A DNA stretch of 9,926 nucleotides, taken from Selenomonadaceae bacterium (GTDB lineage: Bacteria; Bacillota; Negativicutes; Selenomonadales; Selenomonadaceae). The position numbers and the translations under genes are program-made. Within the stretch, counting starts at the first letter, position 1; every line of letters starts with the position of its first letter. Below, piece after piece: positions 5,862 to 9,926 of this stretch. The notes under the pieces are model-generated. The model saw nothing but the letters and a program-made list of their open reading frames with translations, searched no databases and had not been told where the DNA came from. The DNA lies in contig JAEERZ010000061.1 of assembly GCA_016286075.1 (NCBI GenBank), positions 1 to 9,926 of the forward strand, read 5' to 3'.

Positions 5862-6092
5862 TTAGCAGGAACTTTCGCCGAGCCGGGGATGGCGCGTAGG
5901 GCGAAGGCTTCGGATACGAATCAGGCGGAGGGCTTCGTCGAGGTTGACGTCGTCGCGCCGCGTTCCTGTTTCGTAGACGCAAAGCGGTTCTTTTGCGCCG
6001 ATCTCGCTGGCCGGCATATAGACGTATTCGTTTGTCGCAAAATCGCCGAATATACGGCCTGCCTTGAGCTGCGAGAGCTGCATGACGCTCAT
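5862..6092 (-). CDS. Small protein of unknown function, downstream of corA
   Basis: This 76-residue protein is not one I recognise. It reads MSVMQLSQLKAGRIFGDF at the N-terminus, has a middle part with NEYVYMPASEIGAKEPLCVYETG (about 21-43), and then a DDVNLDEALRLIRIRSLR stretch (47-64) that looks like an acidic-start amphipathic helix. The tail is basic and ends in SSC. There is no signal peptide or membrane segment, so it is probably cytosolic. ATG 6092 has AGAGG at 6106-6102 (minus strand), nine bases upstream; ATG 6083 would give a product three residues shorter. It starts 17 bp after the corA stop codon and is followed by a terminator, so it should be the second gene of a corA transcript. 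The arrangement and terminator favour a real gene. Confidence 0.65.
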   Translation of the reverse strand: MSVMQLSQLKAGRIFGDFATNEYVYMPASEIGAKEPLCVYETGTRRDDVNLDEALRLIRIRSLRPTRHPRLGESSC

Positions 6093-6109
6093 GGAAAAAC
6101 GCCTCTATT

Positions 6110-7063
6110 TCAAAACATGTTATAACGCCAAAGTACAAAGGCCAAGGCCGAGGCCAACCCGCCGGAAAGCAAAGCGAGAAAAGCGAACGCCGTTCCCTGT
6201 TCCGCGAACGGAAGGGGTACGTTCATCCCGAAGAAGCTCGATATGACCGTCGGAATGGCAAGGATGATCGTCATGGCCGCGAGGAATTTCATGACGCGGT
6301 TCTGGTCGTTGGAAATAATCGAAGAAAACGTATCCGCGAGGCGGGAAAGAATCTGGCTGTACATATCGACCATTTCCCGCGCCTGTTTATTTTCGATGAT
6401 GACGTCTTCCAAAAGGTCTTCGTCTTCTTCGTACATCTTGAACATCGGCGCGAGCGTTTGATTGGAGCGCAGGCGCAAGAGCTTGTCGAGCACCGCGCCG
6501 TCCGAGCGAAGCGCCGCGTTGAAATAGGTGAGGCCCTTTTGCAGTTCCAACAGACGTAAGATATCTTCGTTCTGCATCGCGTCGCGCAGCGCCAGCTCGA
6601 TCTCATCCGAGAGCTTGTTGATCTGGCGCAGATAACGAAGATAGAAAGTTGCGGACTTGTAGAGAATCTGGAACAGGAACCGCGTCTTCTTGAACGTGCG
6701 GAACAGCTTCGCGCTTTGTTCGTTGAATTCGCTCAGCACGGCGGTCTCTTCCAGACTGACGGTGATGATATACTCCGTCGTCAGGATGATGGAAAGCGGC
6801 AGCGTATCATAGCTGCCTTGTCCGCGCATGACCGGAACATTGGTCAGGATGAGGATCGCGTTGTCCTCCACGTCAATATGGGAGCGCTCCTCATCGTCGA
6901 GCGCGGAGCGGAGGAAGTCGGGTTCGACCTCGGTGAGCTCGGCGACGACCTTCAGTTCGTAAGGCGTAGGGTCAATGATATTGATCCACGCGCCTTTTTC
7001 AAGCGTCTTGAGCGAGAGCTCGGTGAGAGGCCCCGACTCCAAGGATTTGTAAATCTTGAGCAT
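6110..7063 (-). CDS. corA: CorA-family divalent metal cation transporter
   Basis: This 317-residue inner-membrane protein should form a pentameric channel for Mg2+ or related cations (Co2+, Ni2+). It has the usual layout: a large N-terminal cytoplasmic domain (about 1-240) with alpha/beta and long helical parts, then two C-terminal membrane helices (about 258-278 and 292-312). The selectivity motif Gly-Met-Asn (279-281, in SSFFGMNVPLPF) sits between them. The acidic stretch YEEDEDLLED (211-220) lies in the helical willow/stalk part, where metal sensing occurs in relatives. The tail is short (LWRYNMF), less basic than in many CorA proteins. The start at 7063 is set by AAAGGAG (7079-7073), nine bases upstream; the open frame continues further upstream only through a repeat element. 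A CorA-like Zn2+ exporter is a less likely alternative. It probably shares a transcript with the small gene after it. Confidence 0.92.
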   Translation of the reverse strand: MLKIYKSLESGPLTELSLKTLEKGAWINIIDPTPYELKVVAELTEVEPDFLRSALDDEERSHIDVEDNAILILTNVPVMRGQGSYDTLPLSIILTTEYIITVSLEETAVLSEFNEQSAKLFRTFKKTRFLFQILYKSATFYLRYLRQINKLSDEIELALRDAMQNEDILRLLELQKGLTYFNAALRSDGAVLDKLLRLRSNQTLAPMFKMYEEDEDLLEDVIIENKQAREMVDMYSQILSRLADTFSSIISNDQNRVMKFLAAMTIILAIPTVISSFFGMNVPLPFAEQGTAFAFLALLSGGLASALAFVLWRYNMF

Positions 7064-7112
7064 AGGCGGATGCTCCTTTCGCGCAGGAAGAGAGCGCCCA
7101 TGCGTCAACGTC

Positions 7113-7269
7113 AGGAACTGGAGAAAAATAACCTGTGCAGATAGCGCAGGATAAATTTTCGTGCGCGAGGCGGAGGAGGGAGTCGTAGCGGTGCTACGGC
7201 GACCGACGACAACGAAGCGCACGGGAATTGAGACAAGCTAAATGGATAGGTTATTTTTTTACAGTTCCT
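7113..7269. repeat. 157-bp MITE-like element with terminal inverted repeats
   Basis: The left end (7113-7134, AGGAACTG...ATAACCT) and the right end (7248-7269) are inverted repeats of 22 bp with 20 matches. Inside are a second pair, AATTTTCGTGCGC (7154-7166) with GCGCACGGGAATT (7217-7229), which pairs with G-T wobbles allowed, and a central hairpin CGTAGC-GGT-GCTACG (7184-7198). The whole element can therefore fold into one long branched stem. It has no gene of its own. I see no clear target-site duplication. Its shape fits a non-autonomous mobile or miniature inverted-repeat element. It lies 50 bp upstream of corA and may have displaced or supplied that gene's promoter. Copy number elsewhere cannot be seen here. 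Confidence 0.7.
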
Positions 7270-7519
7270 AAGGCGAGGCGAATGGGCGGGCGTGTTCCCG
7301 CATGGATTTTAAGACATAATCGACATGACCGTGGATGATCGCCGTCCATTTTCCTCACCAACCTTTCATTTATAAAATGTTTAGCAACTTATCTTACTCC
7401 CAAAAGGGGAGATTCGTCAATAACAACGAGCGATTTTATGGGTTTTTCCGGAAATTTTCCATAAAAATTTGGAAACAAGCAGACTGCGAAAAAATGACGA
7501 CAATAAAAAATCTCCATTA
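7270..7519. other. Gene-free AT-rich spacer before the chemotaxis locus
   Basis: I see no convincing gene in this stretch. It holds a small palindrome, CATTT-ATA-AAATG (7367-7379), and a block of A/T runs from about 7380 to 7510. It also holds the first copy of an imperfect direct repeat, GCAGACTGCGAAAAAAT (7479-7495). A near copy, GCAGATTGCGAAAAAT, lies at 7597-7612 in the receptor gene leader. On the minus strand, 7349-7251 could encode 32 residues behind a GGTGAGG motif, but it runs into the repeat element and does not look like a known protein. Confidence 0.4.
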
Positions 7520-7525
7520 TTGTCG
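7498..7525. promoter_or_regulatory. 9+9 dyad at the receptor promoter (possible operator)
   Basis: CGACAATAA (7498-7506) and TTATTGTCG (7517-7525) are perfect inverted repeats separated by 10 bp. The right arm covers the candidate -35 box TTGTCG (7520-7525). There is no T-tract after it, so it is not a standard terminator. The position suggests a binding site for a dimeric regulator of the chemotaxis/sugar locus; the regulator is unknown. Confidence 0.5.
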
Positions 7526-7549
7526 GTTCTCATGGTTTTATGGTAGACT
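7520..7549 (+). promoter_or_regulatory. Candidate promoter of the chemotaxis receptor gene
   Basis: TTGTCG (7520-7525) and TAGACT (7544-7549) are 18 bp apart. TGG directly before the -10 provides an extended -10 (TGN). This would place the transcript start near 7556 and give a leader of about 90 nt. Motility genes are often read by other sigma factors, but I see no clear sigma-28 box (TAAA...GCCGATAA) here. Confidence 0.45.
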
Positions 7550-7647
7550 ATAAATACAATGTGATTTTGTACGACGGATGTGTTTTTTTGCGTGCTGCAG
7601 ATTGCGAAAAATCTCCGCTGTACATGGCTCAAGAGAGGAGCTTTCTT

Positions 7648-9345
7648 ATGGACAACCTGACAATACGGAAAAAGCTCGGCGTCGTGTTCACCTTGCTGAT
7701 CCTGGTGTTCCTCGGCGCCAGCGTCTATGCGGTGATGGCGCTGAAAAACATCAACGACGGCGCCATGCGCATCGCCACGACGCACTTGCACAGCGTCCTC
7801 GCGGCCAGCGACAACGGCGCGGCCATGACCGAGTACCGGGCGCTGGAATACGCCATCGTCACCGCGCCGACGCTCAAGAGCCGGGCCTATTCGGAAAAGA
7901 AGGCCGCCAAGCTCGGCGATCAGATTGACATCACATTCGACGCCATGGAAAAGAACATGGAAGGACGGGCCGATGCGAACCTGAAGACTTTGCGCGAGCA
8001 GTGGAAAGCCTATCGGGAGCAGCTGAAAAAGATTGCCGACCTCGCCGACAACCGGAAGAGCAAAGAAGCGGTGGCGATGCTGGACGCTTCGGCGGAAAAG
8101 TTCGAGAAGCTCAACGACGCCCTCGTGAAGGTCATCGACGCCCGCAAGGACTTCATCAACGAGGAAACGAAAGCGGCGGCCAGCGCCTATGAGCGGACGC
8201 GCATGATGCTGATTTTCGCGGTGGGCTTCGTGATCCTGCTTTCCGCGTTCATGGCGTTCTATCTCGGGCGTTCCATCAATACGTCCATCGGCTATCTGAT
8301 GAACATCGCCCATGAGATCGCTCAGGGCAATCTGAAAGTGGACGTGAGCGCCAAGACCGGCGACGAGTTCGGGACGCTGACCATGGCTTTCGCCGATACG
8401 GTCCAGCATTTGCGCGGCCTGATCACGAATATCACGACGACCTCGGACAACGTGGCGTCCTTTTCCGAGCAGCTGACGAACAACGCGGACCAGTCAGCGG
8501 AAGCGACCCAGCAGGTGGCCGACTCCATCGGCAACGTGGCGGCCAATACCAGCAAGCAGGGAAGCGATATCAACGTCTCCTTGAAAGATATCCAAAGCAT
8601 GTCGGAGGATATGGCAAACTTCGAGCAACTGGCGGACCAGTCCTCGACGGCGGCGAACCGTGTCGCGGCCATCGCCCAGGAAGGCGGAACCTCCATTGCC
8701 GGAGCGGCACGCCAGATGGAAGAGATCGCGAATTCCGTGGCGTCGTCGGCAGAGACCATCCAGCAGCTTTCCGACCGCTCGACAGACATCGGGCAGTTCT
8801 CGGAAACCATCGCCAATATCGCCGAGCAGACAAACCTGTTGGCGCTGAACGCAGCCATCGAAGCGGCGCGTGCGGGCGAGCACGGGCGCGGCTTTGCCGT
8901 CGTCGCGGATGAAGTGCGGAAGCTGGCAGAAGGCTCGGCGGAGGCCGCTTCGAAGATCGCGGAGCTGATTACCTCTATCCAGGTCGATACCACAAAGGCC
9001 GTGGACAGCATGGCGAAATGGACCGAAGACGTCAAGAACGGCAAGGAAGTTGTCGACGAGGCGGGCAACGCCTTCGACGCCATCGTGAACGCGGTGGAAG
9101 GACTCACGCGCAACGCCGAGACGATTCTGGGAGCGGCCCGCGAGTCTGCGGGAAAGGCCAATGCTCTCGTCCAGACGATGGACAGCCTGAACAAAGCCAG
9201 CGACGAGATCTCCGACGAAACCGGCTCCGTTTCCGCCGCCACCGAAGAGCTTTCCGCTTCGATGGACGAAATCGCCAACGCCAGCCGCAACCTTGCGGAG
9301 CTGGCCCAGAAGCTCAAAGATTCGACAACGCAGTTCAAGCTGTAA
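7648..9345 (+). CDS. Methyl-accepting chemotaxis protein
   Basis: This 565-residue transmembrane receptor should sense a ligand outside the inner membrane and control CheA/CheW and flagellar rotation. The order is: TM1 (about 10-32), a helical periplasmic sensor of about 150 residues (33-182) resembling a four-helix-bundle domain, TM2 (186-206), HAMP linker (about 207-260) and a cytoplasmic signalling coiled coil to the C-terminus. The highly conserved hairpin tip is at 393-427 (EQTNLLALNAAIEAARAGE, then GRGFAVVADEVRKLA). Gln/Glu-rich segments on either side are the likely methylation helices. The C-terminus is TTQFKL, without an NWETF-type CheR/CheB tether. ATG 7648 follows GAGAGGAG (7633-7640), seven bases upstream; upstream in-frame ATGs (7540, 7624) have no such site and would add a hydrophilic tail before TM1. 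A sugar-binding protein gene follows 30 bp later. Confidence 0.95.
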   Translation: MDNLTIRKKLGVVFTLLILVFLGASVYAVMALKNINDGAMRIATTHLHSVLAASDNGAAMTEYRALEYAIVTAPTLKSRAYSEKKAAKLGDQIDITFDAMEKNMEGRADANLKTLREQWKAYREQLKKIADLADNRKSKEAVAMLDASAEKFEKLNDALVKVIDARKDFINEETKAAASAYERTRMMLIFAVGFVILLSAFMAFYLGRSINTSIGYLMNIAHEIAQGNLKVDVSAKTGDEFGTLTMAFADTVQHLRGLITNITTTSDNVASFSEQLTNNADQSAEATQQVADSIGNVAANTSKQGSDINVSLKDIQSMSEDMANFEQLADQSSTAANRVAAIAQEGGTSIAGAARQMEEIANSVASSAETIQQLSDRSTDIGQFSETIANIAEQTNLLALNAAIEAARAGEHGRGFAVVADEVRKLAEGSAEAASKIAELITSIQVDTTKAVDSMAKWTEDVKNGKEVVDEAGNAFDAIVNAVEGLTRNAETILGAARESAGKANALVQTMDSLNKASDEISDETGSVSAATEELSASMDEIANASRNLAELAQKLKDSTTQFKL

Positions 9346-9375
9346 TGGGATAAGACAGGAAAGGAGACTTTGAAT

Positions 9376-9926
9376 ATGAAGCGAATTTTCAAGACGGCGG
9401 CTCTTGTCCTCGCCGTGCTGTTTTCCCTGCTTTTGGCCGCGGGCTGCGGACAGGACCAAGACTCGGCCAAGAAAGTCAGCCTGCTTTTCCCTGATCCGGC
9501 TGCGGGCGGCCCGTGGAAAAACGTCGGTCCGCTCTGTCAGAAATATGTATCGGAAGCGGGCTACGACTGCACGATGGAATTCTGCAGCTCGCCGCAGAAT
9601 CAGGTGGAACAGCTGAAAGCGGCTATCGCACAGAAACCGGCGTGCATCGTCCTCGCGGTGCAGGACGCCATGATCTTCGGCGACGCGCTGAAAGAAGCCA
9701 AGGAAGCGAATATCCCCGTTATCGCCTATGACCGTCTCGTCATGCACACGGACGCGATTTCCTATTATGCTTCCTTTGACAACTCCGCCGTCGGCGAATT
9801 CATGGGCAGGTATATCGAGGAAAAGCTGAAACTGAAATGCGGCGCGGGTCCCTTCACGATGGAATTCGTGGCGGGCGATCCCTCCGACATGAACGCCCCG
9901 ATGTTCTATCAGGGCGCCTATGACAG
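9376..9926 (+). CDS. ChvE-like sugar-binding lipoprotein (3' end outside window)
   Basis: The 183 visible residues begin with a lipoprotein signal peptide: KR charges, a hydrophobic core, then the lipobox Leu-Ala-Ala-Gly-Cys with Cys24 as the lipidated residue. The mature part is a periplasmic-binding-protein type 1 fold. It contains QNQVEQLKAAIAQKPACIVL (75-94), VIAYDRLVMHTDAISYYASFDN (115-136) and GPFTMEFVAGDPSDMNA (158-174). These closely resemble ChvE, the multiple-monosaccharide ABC transporter receptor that also feeds sugar signals to other receptors. The start at 9376 follows AAGGAG (9361-9366), nine bases upstream. Several extra cysteines (54, 65, 70, 90, 155) are unusual for this family. 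The transporter ATPase and permease genes (mmsA/mmsB-like or gguA/gguB-like) would be expected just beyond the window. Sugar specificity cannot be read from this part. Confidence 0.88.
   Translation, partial: MKRIFKTAALVLAVLFSLLLAAGCGQDQDSAKKVSLLFPDPAAGGPWKNVGPLCQKYVSEAGYDCTMEFCSSPQNQVEQLKAAIAQKPACIVLAVQDAMIFGDALKEAKEANIPVIAYDRLVMHTDAISYYASFDNSAVGEFMGRYIEEKLKLKCGAGPFTMEFVAGDPSDMNAPMFYQGAYD

Noticed and set aside
7064..7222. N-terminal extension of corA by 53 residues
   Set aside because: The extension reads through the hairpin repeat and skips the well-placed AAAGGAG and ATG at 7063, where the normal CorA N-terminus begins.
7251..7349. Minus-strand 32-residue frame (starting MDGDHPRSC) behind GGTGAGG, and a frame shifted by one reading IIHGHVDYVLKSM
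   Set aside because: The first runs into the terminal repeat of the MITE-like element and resembles nothing I know. The second looks more protein-like but has a stop directly upstream and no start codon. At best this is a gene remnant.
7540..7647. N-terminal extension of the chemotaxis receptor
   Set aside because: It would start inside the proposed promoter, has no ribosome binding site, and puts a hydrophilic tail before TM1; ATG 7648 has an excellent site.
1..9926. tRNA, rRNA, SRP RNA or riboswitch
   Set aside because: I saw no conserved tRNA arms, rRNA segments, SRP RNA core near ffh, or a cobalamin riboswitch near the adenosyltransferase or a magnesium riboswitch near corA.

Overview
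The window looks like a chromosomal segment of a diderm Firmicute of the class Negativicutes, most likely a Selenomonas-like bacterium. This is inferred from the Firmicutes-type SRP/S16/TrmD gene order combined with a ChvE-type sugar-binding lipoprotein beside a chemotaxis receptor, the fairly high GC, strong AGGAGG-type ribosome binding sites, and intergenic hairpin repeats of a kind I associate with that group. The taxonomic call is from memory of gene order and sequence style, not from a search.

Region by region. Positions 2-139 hold the 3' end of an unrecognised plus-strand gene. Positions 151-279 hold two adjacent hairpin-rich repeat units. A consensus-like promoter (336-364) then starts a two-gene unit: nucleoside diphosphate kinase (405-821) and a PduO-type cobalamin adenosyltransferase (843-1355), closed by a good intrinsic terminator at 1372-1409.

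A second strong promoter (1444-1472) drives the conserved housekeeping cluster ylxM - ffh - rpsP - khpA - ylqD - rimM - trmD (1506-5560), which joins protein targeting (SRP), ribosome assembly (S16, KhpA, RimM) and tRNA modification (TrmD). Genes overlap at ylxM/ffh, ylqD/rimM and rimM/trmD. A terminator-like hairpin lies between khpA and ylqD. The usual last gene, rplS, is absent: trmD's final codons form one arm of a 15-bp perfect hairpin that can terminate in both directions.

On the minus strand follow a lone short Phd/YefM-type antitoxin (5588-5776), an unrecognised 76-residue protein (5862-6092), and a CorA-family divalent cation transporter (6110-7063). The last two probably form one transcript, corA first. 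Upstream of corA is a gene-free stretch of about 580 bp. It contains a 157-bp MITE-like element with 22-bp imperfect terminal inverted repeats (7113-7269) and a long AT-rich leader with a 9+9 dyad overlapping a candidate promoter.

The plus strand then carries a methyl-accepting chemotaxis protein (7648-9345) and, 30 bp later, a ChvE-like sugar-binding lipoprotein that runs off the window (9376-9926). The pair suggests a sugar uptake and taxis locus. I see no clear evidence of a wholly new defence or metabolic system. The points most worth a second look are the two repeat families, the dyad at the receptor promoter, the receptor/binding-protein pairing, the orphan antitoxin and the unknown protein next to corA.
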